NCBI RefSeq assembly: GCF_900155965.1 | Contig: NZ_FTMG01000006.1 | Location: forward strand, 62,001 to 126,000 | Source of the DNA: Mucilaginibacter lappiensis | GTDB lineage: Bacteria > Bacteroidota > Bacteroidia > Sphingobacteriales > Sphingobacteriaceae | Length of the DNA: 64,000 nucleotides | Direction of reading: 5' to 3' | In this document: positions 37,431 through 46,595 of the stretch, in pieces | Numbering within the stretch: position 1 is the stretch's first letter | How the letters are laid out: each line of letters starts with the position of its first letter | Translations under genes and position numbers: made by a program | Notes under the pieces: model-generated | What the model saw: only the letters and a program-made list of their open reading frames with translations | The model's database searches: none | What the model was told of the DNA's origin: nothing

Positions 37431-38960
37431 TTATATCGATTCCTCTGCCGATAAACTTTGCTGCTCCAGCTGCCCACGGTAAAGTGCCTCGGCTTTGGCT
37501 AATAATATCCCGACTAAACGTGTCGCAGTTTTTACTGGATCTTCGTCCGCTATAAAATTTTCATCATAACGTGCCTTGGAATAGCCGTTCTGTAGTAAAT
37601 TGAAGATCTCTTTACCTTGCTCGGTGTCCAGACTGAAGATCACTATCAGGTCCTCGGTAAAAAGCAGGGTTAGCGACAGTAGTTTTGACAAGCTGTGAAC
37701 AGATTGCCGGTAGCCGAACAGTATTTGCAGCACACCTATTAAGGTATGTTCTGCGGCTTGGTGCAGCAGGAATAAGGCTAACCTGTTATTACCTTCCTCT
37801 AAATAGCGTTTAGCGCCCTGAAAGAACTCTTTTCCATTGGTGCACCATCGTTTCCAACAGGCATTTATAGCTGCTTTTTGTTGCTTTGGAGAGAGCACAT
37901 GCGGTGTAGGCAGGTAAAGACCTTCAGAGGTATAGACATTGATCCCTTTTTCAAATACAACGGACCAGAACCGGCCCTTGCTGTTAATTCCATCAGCCGC
38001 GCTTTGCACTTTATGAACGATTGGGTAAATGTTCGTGAGTGCTTTGGTATTATCGATCAGCTTATTGACAATGCTATGCTCCGGCATTTTCTCTTCATCA
38101 TCTACCAATATTAGAAGGTAATAAGTAAATGGTTTAGGGTAACTGCCCAGATAAGTAATAGAGCGTATTGTCGGTATAACTTTTAAGAGGTGCTCGGTAA
38201 CCGTATCGATCCCCAACTTTTCCGCTGTTGTCATCTTTGGTTCAAATGGTTTTATCGTGATCGCTTTTGGGTCAATAAACAGATTTTCTTCGGCTATTTC
38301 CGGCACTTTATCGCTCAATATTTTATCTGACCTTTTGATGGCTATTTCTTTTTCATCTTGAAGCTTATCATATTTATGTTTTATTAATGTCCGGATACCC
38401 TCAGTTTGCTGAATAACCCAGGCTGCGTCATATAGCTGACTAAGATTACGGTAAATCGTCTTCATTTGGGTTATGACCTCGTCGTCATGAATGGGGCGAT
38501 TATACATAGCACCATATAACCAGTATTTCAGATGATCACGGTATCGTTGCACACTGAAGTGTTTGTATGTTTTTTTGAGTATTTTATAAGGATGGAGTAG
38601 TTCCTGTTCCGAAAGATCGTCCGGAAAATAGATCCATTCTTGCTTTGCCTTTTCCAGCAGTATCGGTGTGAGTTGGTTTTCCTGTCGATGACCGCCTTTA
38701 TAGGAAACCCATAATAAATAACAGGCCTCGACTAAGCGAATGACCTGTTCATTGATAAATAAAAGTTCACCGGGACCGTGTGGCTTTCCCTTGAAATAGG
38801 TGTCAGCGGTGACTGCCTTTCGCCACTGTTTGAGATCTTTTTTGTGAGTGTCCGGCCAGCTGCCGAAAAACTCATTTAACACAACGTATGGATTCTGTAC
38901 TTCTTCGAAGGACAGGTTCTTGGGATAATGTTCCCATGGTGCATGATATCCGAGACGCAT
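37431..38960 (-). CDS. HEPN-domain protein with a degenerate nucleotidyltransferase-like middle
   Basis: 509 residues. Residues 1-200 are helical (two similar halves starting near PWEHYPKNLSFEEVQNPY and EWIYFPDDLSEQELLHPY). About 240-370 look like a nucleotidyltransferase fold (ITYLGSYPKPFTYYLLILVDD) without the Gly-Ser...Asp-x-Asp catalytic set. The last about 130 residues form a HEPN domain (GAKRYLEEGNNRLALFLLHQAAEHTL..., then GYRQSVHSLSKLL; shown in parts). Such MNT-HEPN proteins are frequent in Bacteroidota accessory regions and may act as toxin-antitoxin fusions or regulators. The gene stands alone on its strand. Confidence 0.7.
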   Translation of the reverse strand: MRLGYHAPWEHYPKNLSFEEVQNPYVVLNEFFGSWPDTHKKDLKQWRKAVTADTYFKGKPHGPGELLFINEQVIRLVEACYLLWVSYKGGHRQENQLTPILLEKAKQEWIYFPDDLSEQELLHPYKILKKTYKHFSVQRYRDHLKYWLYGAMYNRPIHDDEVITQMKTIYRNLSQLYDAAWVIQQTEGIRTLIKHKYDKLQDEKEIAIKRSDKILSDKVPEIAEENLFIDPKAITIKPFEPKMTTAEKLGIDTVTEHLLKVIPTIRSITYLGSYPKPFTYYLLILVDDEEKMPEHSIVNKLIDNTKALTNIYPIVHKVQSAADGINSKGRFWSVVFEKGINVYTSEGLYLPTPHVLSPKQQKAAINACWKRWCTNGKEFFQGAKRYLEEGNNRLALFLLHQAAEHTLIGVLQILFGYRQSVHSLSKLLSLTLLFTEDLIVIFSLDTEQGKEIFNLLQNGYSKARYDENFIADEDPVKTATRLVGILLAKAEALYRGQLEQQSLSAEESI

Positions 38961-39160
38961 ACTGACTCAATTAGTGCCGGGCTACATTGACCGGTAATAC
39001 AAAGAACCGGAGCAGGAAATTTCTAACCTATTCCTTAGCCGTCTAACGAAGAACGCTAAGTAGATAATTTATCCCCTGCAAATGCCTAAACCAGCTTTTA
39101 ACACCTGAGTATATTTTTTTATTACATTTGTTAAAATCATACTTGTAATACTGCTGACCA
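38961..39160. other. Divergent spacer
   Basis: 200 bases between the HEPN protein gene and the XRE pseudogene on the other strand, likely holding promoters for both; no motif is clear. Confidence 0.3.
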
Positions 39161-39580
39161 ATGAATACATCTACTGAAACACCGAAAAACATCCATCAGG
39201 GCCGTAATGTTAAACGTTTTAGAGAAATGCTAGGATGGAAACAAGAGGCATTGGCGTTGGCACTTGGGAATGACTGAAGCCAAAAAAGGGTTTCTCTTTT
39301 AGAACAAAAGGAATTAATAGAAGACGATATTATAGAACAGGTTGCAAAAATTTTAAAAGTACCTTCAGAGGCTATCAAAAACTTTAATGAAGAAAGTGCT
39401 TTAAATATTATCTCAAATACATTTACAAGTAATGACACATCAACTTTAAATGCCATTAATTATCAGCCGACATTCAATCCATTAGATAAGGTAATCGAGC
39501 TATTTGAAGAGAATAAAAAATTATACGAGCAATTGTTGGCAAGTGAACGTGAAAAAGTAGAAATACTAAAAAATAAATAG
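39161..39580 (+). pseudogene. XRE-family regulator interrupted by an in-frame TGA
   Basis: ATG 39161 to TAG 39578-39580 is one frame of 140 codons with a single stop, TGA at codon 39 (39275-39277). The translation has the HTH core VKRFREMLGWKQEALALALGND, stop, SQKRVSLLEQKE (in parts), where this family normally has Trp (TGG) at the stop. After the HTH comes a coiled tail (NPLDKVIELFEENKKLYEQLL). A single TGG-to-TGA change explains the break, so the loss seems recent. Sequencing error cannot be excluded. Confidence 0.75.
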
Positions 39581-39664
39581 ATAGACCTTAATATTAGTCG
39601 CGTTCGCGTCGGTAACATCAGGCTCAAAGTTTCCTTTTATTTTACTTTGTAATTGTTAGCTATT

Positions 39665-42157
39665 CTATCCTTTGTCGGGGATATATTTACGAATCTTATC
39701 ACCAAATACGGCACCAGCTAAAAGTAATACCAATAATATGGAACCAGCCAGAGAAATATTCTCGCCCATATAATAAGATGATGGGTGAAATACAAATTCT
39801 ACTTTGTGTATACCTGCTGGAATAAGCGCCGCCCTCAAAAGGTAATCTGCTCTAAAATAAGGCTTCTCTACCCCATCAATAAACATCTTCCATCCTTTAG
39901 CGTAATAAATCTCCGAGAAAACTGCTACTCCCCCGACCTTTGACGACGATTTGTAAACCAAGTTATCGGGATTATAACTCACCAGTTTTATTGTGGCACT
40001 GCTATCCCGCCCTGCCGGCTCATTGCCAACCTCATTTTGGTACTGTTTATTGGCCACAGCCTCGTCTTTAGGAGCAAATTGATTAAGCGCCTGCATTTCC
40101 GCATTGGCGTTAGCTACATATTTTATGTTCTTAATAAACCAGGCATTGCCGCAGGCATCAGGATTAGGATACAAAACTTCACCCCGTTTTAATGAATCCG
40201 GTACAATAATATATTTTGTATTCAGCATGTTTAACACGGCCGGATTGGCTCCTCTTAAAAATTGATTATCTATCAATTCATCGTATCGCTTCATTCTTGC
40301 TGCCGAGTATCCGCCTATCGATTTATGGAAAAATGGATTCCGTACGTCCTGCTTTATGGAAGCGGTAGCGTCATATACTCTAAAATCAGGGTCCGTGTCT
40401 TTAGCTATATCTACGTCAACAACTCTTTGTGGTATAGCTGCATCCTGCTTTTCGGTAAAATTAGCGTCCTTTAAATAACGCTTATCAACCTGCCAAAGAT
40501 CAACCAATATGACTGCGAATAACAAGATGGAAATGGTGGTTAGCGTTAGTTTCTGTTTTATATACATCCAAACAATACCAAACGTGATCAATACAAAAAA
40601 GAGTGACCTGATTGCATCGGCACGTTCAATATTAATTCTGTCTTTTACCACCCCATTTGCCAAAACATTAGCCGTCGCTGCATCTCCTTTTAAGGCCTGG
40701 GTTAAATTGGCGATACTGCTTAATTGATCGCTCGGTCTGAAACTTAACAACAGTTCCGGCCAAATGACCAATATCAAAACAAGTCCACCTGTAATGTATA
40801 AAGCCAGCAATAGTTTTTTAACCAGCTCTCTTTTATTCGGGGTTGCAATAATTTCCTGTATTGCCAAAAAAGCCAGCATAGGGACACATAGGCCTGCCAC
40901 TGCAAGAATGGATTCAACTGCGCGAAATTTATTATACAGCGGGAAGTACTTTAAAAAGACATCGGACAAATATGGCCAGTTGCCCCCGAATGACAATAGC
41001 ATAGTTAACACCACTGTACCCAGTAACCACCATTTAAGCCGGTTTTTAACTACGATCAAGCCAAATACAAATAGTAAACAAATACTTGCGCCAAAATAGA
41101 ATGGGCCACTGGTGCCTGGTCGTTTTTCGCCCCAGTAAAGTGACAGCCCATCCATACCTGACGTAGATGATATTTGCTGAACAATGCCCAATGCTTGCTC
41201 TTTAGACTCACCTTTATCGATAAGAACTTTAACCATTTCAGAGTTTTCATCAAATAATTCGGGACCGGAGGCACCCCCAGAAGCATTCGGTACTAAAAAC
41301 GTAAGGCATTCAGCCACACCTTGACTATATTGATAAATATAATTCTTAGCGAGACCGTTTTGCGGCTCATTGGTGTTATTGGTTAAATTTGATTTGCCCC
41401 TGTAGCTGTCTTTACCGTATTCATACGTACTCCATAAAGTAGATGCATTTACCGCAAAAGCCAGCAATGACGCCACCAACAGATAACCCAGAGATTTAAT
41501 AAATGAATTAACCGTTTTATTTTTGATAGCGTGAAAAAGCTCTATTCCTATTAAAATTAATATGGCCAGCATTAAATAATAGGTCATTTGCAGGTGGTTA
41601 ACCTTAATTTCAATAGACAGGAATAGGGCCATTAATGATGTACCTAACAAATATCTCCCCCTTAAAGTTAACAGAATACTAGCCAGTATAGGCGCAAAAA
41701 AAGCGATGGCAAAAGCCTGATTGGTATGCCCGGCAGCGAGCAATATCATATTGTAAGAGGTAAAGGTAAAAGCTACGGCACCCGCCGCAGCCAGCCAGGG
41801 ACTAAGCTTTAATACATTAAACAAAAAGTAAGTACCAAATAAAAACACCAATACCATGCCCACAGGGTTGGGTACTGCATACCCAATTACATTTATAATA
41901 TGTGTGGCGATATTGGCTTTATATGGTGCCCAGATCTGGTAAGCAGGCATCCCTCCAAATATTTGGTTCGTCCACAAAACAGTGGTATCACGGGAGCGAT
42001 AATCCATGATTTCTTTTTGGGTCGACTGCGCGCCAAGGACATCTCCCTGACCCAACGTTTTCCCTTGGAAAGCCGGTGAAAAATATAGAAAACACAAGAC
42101 AAAGAAAACACCCGCGATAGCAAAATGTATCGTATTACGCTTTAGCCAATTCATCAT
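39665..42157 (-). CDS. YfhO-family multi-pass membrane protein
   Basis: 830 residues with about 13-14 TM helices and a C-terminal periplasmic segment with GWKMFIDGVEKPYFRADYLLRAALIPAG (in parts: KGWKMFIDG, RADYLLRAALIPAG), followed by a final helix; this tail is typical of YfhO proteins. They are GT-C-fold proteins, thought to add sugars to cell wall polymers or lipids in Firmicutes, and are nearly universal in Sphingobacteriaceae. An early loop with GKTLGQGDVLGAQS fits the GT-C first periplasmic loop. It is probably a chromosomal core gene that the accessory DNA flanks. Confidence 0.85.
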   Translation of the reverse strand: MMNWLKRNTIHFAIAGVFFVLCFLYFSPAFQGKTLGQGDVLGAQSTQKEIMDYRSRDTTVLWTNQIFGGMPAYQIWAPYKANIATHIINVIGYAVPNPVGMVLVFLFGTYFLFNVLKLSPWLAAAGAVAFTFTSYNMILLAAGHTNQAFAIAFFAPILASILLTLRGRYLLGTSLMALFLSIEIKVNHLQMTYYLMLAILILIGIELFHAIKNKTVNSFIKSLGYLLVASLLAFAVNASTLWSTYEYGKDSYRGKSNLTNNTNEPQNGLAKNYIYQYSQGVAECLTFLVPNASGGASGPELFDENSEMVKVLIDKGESKEQALGIVQQISSTSGMDGLSLYWGEKRPGTSGPFYFGASICLLFVFGLIVVKNRLKWWLLGTVVLTMLLSFGGNWPYLSDVFLKYFPLYNKFRAVESILAVAGLCVPMLAFLAIQEIIATPNKRELVKKLLLALYITGGLVLILVIWPELLLSFRPSDQLSSIANLTQALKGDAATANVLANGVVKDRINIERADAIRSLFFVLITFGIVWMYIKQKLTLTTISILLFAVILVDLWQVDKRYLKDANFTEKQDAAIPQRVVDVDIAKDTDPDFRVYDATASIKQDVRNPFFHKSIGGYSAARMKRYDELIDNQFLRGANPAVLNMLNTKYIIVPDSLKRGEVLYPNPDACGNAWFIKNIKYVANANAEMQALNQFAPKDEAVANKQYQNEVGNEPAGRDSSATIKLVSYNPDNLVYKSSSKVGGVAVFSEIYYAKGWKMFIDGVEKPYFRADYLLRAALIPAGIHKVEFVFHPSSYYMGENISLAGSILLVLLLAGAVFGDKIRKYIPDKG

Positions 42158-42481
42158 ATGTTGCTATAATTATTATTTTTTTAAAAATACAATTATGGGC
42201 CGTATAATTTCAATTGATTTTGGATGCCAGTGGAATTACTAGACATCTTCCCCTAAGAAGGCCATAAGATGATTGTACAGATGCCGGAGATTATTCTTGT
42301 GTTTTTTACTGAGATCGGCACTGAGTTTCTTTTCCAGCGCTCGTTGAAAAGTGAGCCGATGGATTCATGGTTAGCTATATTATTCATAATGCAAAACTCG
42401 TCTTGTACCGGAAATAGTAAACACGATTATTCTTATTGTACACACCAGCTCATTGCACCGCTTAAACAACCGGAGCTTAAA
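42158..42481. other. Gap before the mobilization module
   Basis: About 320 bases without a supported gene between YfhO and the terminator hairpin. Composition changes from A/T-rich to balanced; no RNA gene seen. Confidence 0.45.
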
Positions 42482-42547
42482 GCAGGAAAACGGTCAAGGG
42501 CCCCGATCCTATTATCGGGGTTCATACACCCTTGACCGTTTTCCTGC
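42482..42547. terminator. Large nested hairpin after the relaxase gene
   Basis: Outer arms GCAGGAAAACGGTCAAGGG (42482-42500) and its exact complement (42529-42547) enclose an inner hairpin CCCCGAT/ATCGGGG. It lies about 195 bases downstream of the relaxase stop and may be the terminator of the mobilization operon, or a recombination end. The following 190 bases are unusually G/C-rich. Confidence 0.6.
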
Positions 42548-42740
42548 GCGGCTAATTTTGTGACCGCGGTGCTGTGACGATCTCGTCTTACCCAGCTATC
42601 CGGATAAGGCAGGTGTGCAGAGGTAACGAAAGCACGCCTGTAGTGCGACGGCGAGGCTGGCGGTGGAATGCAGCCCGGAGCGAAGCGCGTGGTGGTATTC
42701 TGCCGCATGCCGCAACCATATGGCCAATGAGCATAAGCTT

Positions 42741-43667
42741 TCATATCGATTGGCCCTGGCTCTGATCCAGGTTACGTCCCCGCTTCTTTTTCCTCTTGCG
42801 CTTTTTATCATCATCCTGCGCAGGCGCAGCATAAACACTTTGCCCATCCAGTAAGATAGCTAAAAGTCCCTTGCCCTGATGATGGCTTTGCTGCTTTTCT
42901 ATTTTAACCGCTTGTTCCTGTTTTTGCTGTTCTTTGACTTCCTGCTTTTGTTCATAAGAACCATGCTTTAAAGTATTGGCATATTTAAATGATTCTTTGA
43001 TCTCCCGTTCATATCCAAACCGGCTGTCAAATAGCCTTTCCGTAGCCTGCTTAAAAGCTACCCGATCAAACTGGCCCACTTGCTGACTATGCACGGCATT
43101 GGTGCCCCTGGAATTGTTCAAAGGGCTTAACTTGATACGATTACTGGCATCCTTCCTGCTGACAATGATCTGGACATGCATTTGCTCTCCTGGCTTCCTG
43201 TCGCCTCGCTTTACCTGTCCTTTTCTTACCTCCAGGTCTTTATACGTGTAGTATCTGTGATGCTCCAGCTTCCCGTAATACACCAGGTCCTGGTTACCAT
43301 CAATACCGTTACGTTTAAAATTCTTCGCATAGGCATGCATAACGTCGTTAGCATAACGTTTTAACTGCTCTTTAGCACCCTCTTCTCCCAACTGGGATTT
43401 CAAATAAAGCAGCTCTTTTTCGCTCGGGCTGATATTGATCAAAAAAAATTTGGCCTCATCTCTGGACAGCTTGGCTATATTGTTATCGATGCCCTGCCTT
43501 ACTTCATAAGCCTGAATATTATCTCTTTCAGGATTGAACCAATATTCCGGCCGGTAGCTTTGTTTTAACTGTTCTGCTAACCGGTTTTCTTTTTCCAAAT
43601 AAACCACCAATTGACTGCTGCTGCCTTTGTTATTCCCTGTTTCGCTTTTGGTAATATTTACAAACAT
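42741..43667 (-). CDS. Relaxase/mobilization protein, BtgB-like (DUF5712 type)
   Basis: 308 residues. The N-terminal part MFVNITKSETGNNKGSSSQL and the segment EQMHVQIIVSRKDA (about residue 160, with the His-x-Gln-x-x-x-Ser of a metal-binding relaxase core), plus the ordered Tyr-rich stretch KLEHHRYYTY, are those of the Bacteroidota BtgB/MobB-like relaxases now grouped as DUF5712. The C terminus is Lys/Arg/Gln-rich (DDKKRKRKKKRGRN). It nicks at oriT during mobilization. It follows the BtgA-like gene after 12 bases. No transfer (tra) genes are present, so the element is mobilizable rather than self-transmissible. Confidence 0.85.
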   Translation of the reverse strand: MFVNITKSETGNNKGSSSQLVVYLEKENRLAEQLKQSYRPEYWFNPERDNIQAYEVRQGIDNNIAKLSRDEAKFFLINISPSEKELLYLKSQLGEEGAKEQLKRYANDVMHAYAKNFKRNGIDGNQDLVYYGKLEHHRYYTYKDLEVRKGQVKRGDRKPGEQMHVQIIVSRKDASNRIKLSPLNNSRGTNAVHSQQVGQFDRVAFKQATERLFDSRFGYEREIKESFKYANTLKHGSYEQKQEVKEQQKQEQAVKIEKQQSHHQGKGLLAILLDGQSVYAAPAQDDDKKRKRKKKRGRNLDQSQGQSI

Positions 43668-43679
43668 GATATCAACCCC

Positions 43680-44234
43680 TTATAAGTTCCTCAGCATATT
43701 CCTGACATACCTGATCAGTTCATCTTTTTCTACCTGCTTGGTCAGCATACCCATTTGCTCCCTGTTTTGGATATAATGCTCCAGTATCTCTGAGAACCTG
43801 CTTTTCAGTGTCTTTTTATCATACTGCGCGGTATCCAATCCTGACAGGTATTTGGCGATCTGGTTAATGTTCTTAGTCTGTTCGGCATAAGCAGCTTTCT
43901 GTGCATCATTATACTTCAGGATATGATGATTAAAGAAATCTACAATCTTACCCTGTACGGTAATGATCCTCTCCGAATCTTTCTTCATGGGGATCAATAA
44001 CTCTTGTTCCTGTGTTTTGATAAAAGCTACGATATTATCGGTCTTGCGATTGATCGCATTCTTTAGCAGTTCATCATTCAAATCCCTGGGATCTTTCTTG
44101 CTCTTATAAAAGTAATCCACCATATAGATAAACAGATCAAGCTTGGTCAGACCGTTTTTATTGGCTATGGTTTGCAGCTTTTCATCTGTTTTAACCGGAA
44201 ACCTGATGGTTTTTATATTTTCATCTTTGGTCAT
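43680..44234 (-). CDS. BtgA-like mobilization accessory protein
   Basis: 184 residues. An N-terminal ribbon-helix-helix-like segment (KTIRFPVKTDEKLQTIANKNGLTKLDLFIYM; in parts: IRFPVKTDEKL, TKLDLFIYMVDYF) is followed by long helices, including an amphipathic C-terminal half. This is the pattern of BtgA from the clindamycin-resistance transfer factor: a DNA-binding partner that recruits the relaxase to oriT. It lies directly in front of the relaxase gene and behind the hairpin array, the standard order. Confidence 0.8.
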   Translation of the reverse strand: MTKDENIKTIRFPVKTDEKLQTIANKNGLTKLDLFIYMVDYFYKSKKDPRDLNDELLKNAINRKTDNIVAFIKTQEQELLIPMKKDSERIITVQGKIVDFFNHHILKYNDAQKAAYAEQTKNINQIAKYLSGLDTAQYDKKTLKSRFSEILEHYIQNREQMGMLTKQVEKDELIRYVRNMLRNL

Positions 44235-44313
44235 ATTGCCTGTTATTTCTTTAAAATCAGTATACTGCCGAGTATACTAAAACCATTATCTATAGTATTA
44301 AGGGGGGGGTAAA

Positions 44314-44586
44314 GTATACCGCAGGTATACGCGAATCGGCTCTGCCCCGCAGGGCGAGCGGAAAAAGTCGGGTGTGCCCGACTTCCGCTCGCTCCCCCCG
44401 CTTTCGCGAAGCGACCGCCGCTTCGCTTCCTGATTTGCAAAGCAAATCATTACCGGTGCAGCCTTTGGTTGCACCGGATTTATATAGCTGAATATCTGTC
44501 TATACTTATATCGGAATAACCAGTTATTCCGATATGCAGTTATCCGTATAGCCCGAGATACGGATATACCGATATAAAATATCGGG
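44314..44586. other. Hairpin array, candidate oriT
   Basis: About eight hairpins in 270 bases. GTATACC/GGTATAC (44314-44330); a long one at 44354-44392 (GCGAGCGG + AAGTCGGG, complemented); GCGAAGCG/CGCTTCGC (44406-44426); GATTTGC/GCAAATC (44432-44448); CCGGTGCA/TGCACCGG (44453-44477); ATATCGGAATAAC with its exact complement (44508-44535); TATCCGTAT/ATACGGATA (44541-44566); CCGATAT/ATATCGG (44569-44585). A run of nine G is at about 44302. The place, just upstream of the mobilization genes, fits oriT and autoregulatory operators. Confidence 0.6.
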
Positions 44587-44904
44587 CTACAATTCCCAAC
44601 CAGCAGACCAGTAAACCTGGCTGCCGAGTTTAGGATGGTATGAGGGTTGATAACGGATGTAACCATATTCATTGAGTTCTTTGATACACTTGTGATACGT
44701 TGCAATAGATGCTATCCGGCTGAAAGCCATCAGCGTTTTTCTGGTAACAGAAAACGGGCTTTTAAAACCAGCGCGTTGCCATTGGACGAATAATGCACTG
44801 AACAAGCTGACATGTGTAGTATTCAGTCGTCCGTCCATGCTCATGCATTTGAGCAGCTTACTATAACCAGCAAGTTCACTCACCGCAATTTTATGAATAC
44901 TCAT
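44587..44904 (-). CDS. Small winged-helix-like protein of the mobile element
   Basis: 105 residues with SRIASIATYHKCIKELNEYGYIRYQPSYHP (in parts: IASIATYHKCIKEL, YGYIRYQPSYHP), the pattern of a winged-helix replication or transcription protein: recognition helix, then a beta wing. Proteins of this kind stand in front of BtgA-like genes in Bacteroidota elements. It overlaps the excisionase-like gene by four bases. A role in replication or control of mobilization is inferred. Confidence 0.65.
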   Translation of the reverse strand: MSIHKIAVSELAGYSKLLKCMSMDGRLNTTHVSLFSALFVQWQRAGFKSPFSVTRKTLMAFSRIASIATYHKCIKELNEYGYIRYQPSYHPKLGSQVYWSAGWEL

Positions 44905-45170
44905 TGCAGACCTCCTTCCAGTAGCTTGTTGATGTCGTCGAGCTTGTAATACATGATACTGCCGACACGGGTAAAACTCAATGTACCGTTGATACGCAGG
45001 TTCTGTAAGGTGCCTGGTGATATTTTGAGCAGCTTTCTTACCTCGTTACTTTTGAGCCATTTTTTGGACTGGCCCTGGCCGTCCAGTTGAACGAGTTTCT
45101 TAATTTCTGTTAATAGTTCGCTTTTAAATTCATTCAGATCTCCTTTAGTGATCAGTTCACTTGCTTGCAC
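44901..45170 (-). CDS. Excisionase-like helix-turn-helix protein
   Basis: 89 residues. The second half is a MerR-like HTH (SKKWLKSNEVRKLLKISPGTLQNLR, in parts: EVRKLLKISPGTLQNLR, followed by VGSIMYYKLDDINKLLEGG), the helix_turn_helix_17 type found as excisionases or regulators in Bacteroidota mobile elements. The start is GTG 45170, chosen because a strong GGAGG lies about five bases before it. It is co-transcribed with the winged-helix gene. Confidence 0.8.
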   Translation of the reverse strand: MQASELITKGDLNEFKSELLTEIKKLVQLDGQGQSKKWLKSNEVRKLLKISPGTLQNLRINGTLSFTRVGSIMYYKLDDINKLLEGGLQ

Positions 45171-45381
45171 AATCGCCTCCTTCGTTAAATCGTTACTTAA
45201 TACTTATCCCGTCGGTGCCGGATACGAAGCAAAGATGTGTGCATGGCGATATTGTTCATTACCATAAGCCAAGCTATGGTAACGACAGGCAAAGCATAGT
45301 GCTGAAAAAGAGTGTGCTGAATAGTTTAGAAGCAATTGTTAACGTTTGCCTGCAAAAGAAAAGTGAACCTAAAATCCGGTC

Positions 45382-46143
45382 TTAACTTGCCCTGCGTTTT
45401 GCCGAAATGATATTGAAATGCTGGTTTTCGGAAGGAATAGCAGATGACCTGCCACTCGGATTACTCGCGTCACGTGGATAGTAGCGCCGCACACGGTCTA
45501 ATTTTATCGGTTCACCGTCTTCCTGAAAGTACCGGCAGATCAGTTTGGCCCAGGTGATGGGCATCTGCGAAAATACCAGTTCCTTATCGCCTACTTTTAG
45601 TGCCTCAATCTTCTTGAAAAGGTCAACCACAGTGAGGAAATGACCGCCGGCAATATTGATCGGGTAGTCGGTATCCAATTTCTCAGCCTCCCTACGCTCG
45701 TCCATCAGGCGTTGCAACTGTTCTTTGAGTATCTTGATCTGGCCTTCCTTCTCCGCAATAATTTCAGCCTGGGTACGGCCAAGATTCCATTCATCGATAC
45801 TTTGAAGATATTCTGCAAACCGGTTAAGGTGAAATTTATTCCGGAAGTTGAGGGCATGGCCGGACGTATACCTGTCCTTCTGTCTTAATTGTGCGATGGC
45901 ATCCTGTATGACTTCCCACACATACCTGAAGAACTCCTGCTCGGTTGTATCATCGTAGTTAGCTAAAAAGAATTGCAGATGGTATTTATACAGTTCATCG
46001 AATTCTTGTTCCCTCTTTCGATAAAGCAAATTGAGAAAGTGATTGTCCTCAACTTTTTTATTCCAAAAAAATGGGCGGCCAATATCATTAGAGTCCTTGT
46101 TGAAATCGAACGGCGCTCGGTGTTTAAAGTATTGTTCACGCAT
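45382..46143 (-). CDS. Unknown protein of the mobile element, coiled coil
   Basis: 253 residues, charged, no membrane helix. About residues 115-155 form a coiled coil (EIIAEKEGQIKILKEQLQRL). The C-terminal part (HFLTVVDLFKKIEALKVGDK..., ending HFNIISAKRRAS) resembles in layout the C terminus of RteC-like regulators, but this is weak. It lies upstream of the excisionase-like gene with about 210 bp between and may belong to the element's control genes. Confidence 0.6.
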   Translation of the reverse strand: MREQYFKHRAPFDFNKDSNDIGRPFFWNKKVEDNHFLNLLYRKREQEFDELYKYHLQFFLANYDDTTEQEFFRYVWEVIQDAIAQLRQKDRYTSGHALNFRNKFHLNRFAEYLQSIDEWNLGRTQAEIIAEKEGQIKILKEQLQRLMDERREAEKLDTDYPINIAGGHFLTVVDLFKKIEALKVGDKELVFSQMPITWAKLICRYFQEDGEPIKLDRVRRYYPRDASNPSGRSSAIPSENQHFNIISAKRRAS

Positions 46144-46595
46144 AGGTTGAATTTTAACCTAAAGTTAATATTCTAATTAAACATTCGCTTTCAATTCAAA
46201 ACCTTTATCTTTAATTTTTTTTATTGTTAAGCAGTTTTTTGTACAAAACCTTTGCTTTAGTTAATTCTTTTTCAAATACTCTTAAAAAGATAGCTGTTAT
46301 ATTTGGCGCTACGAATCGACTTCCACTTTACCTATTTTATAAATTTCGATTTGTTGAATTACGACATCCCATTGAATGTTTTCAACGGCTTAAATCTTTG
46401 GCTTTTATCGAAAATTGGATGATCATTTACTACCCTTTTACTATTATTATTTTAACCGCGCTTTAATTTAAACGGATAATGACAGATGATATTCAATAAG
46501 CTAAAGTTAGTTATTGACACCGCATTCAATTAACTGGGCCCTATTTAGATAATCTCCAAAGTCTTTTTTATTATAATAATGCTGATTAAAGAAAT
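46144..46595. other. Gap without a supported gene
   Basis: About 450 A/T-rich bases. A + strand frame of 80 codons at 46224-46466 has a hydrophobic tail but no ribosome site or family and I do not call it. Confidence 0.5.

Noticed and set aside
39275..39277. Selenocysteine or other TGA recoding in the XRE gene
   Set aside because: The position is a Trp in this HTH family as I know it, and no recoding signal is seen; a nonsense mutation is simpler.
42741..45170. Complete conjugative transposon
   Set aside because: Only mobilization genes are present; no traG/traJ-type coupling or mating-pair genes occur in the window.
46224..46466. 80-codon plus-strand gene with hydrophobic tail
   Set aside because: No ribosome site or recognisable family; likely chance frame in A/T-rich DNA.
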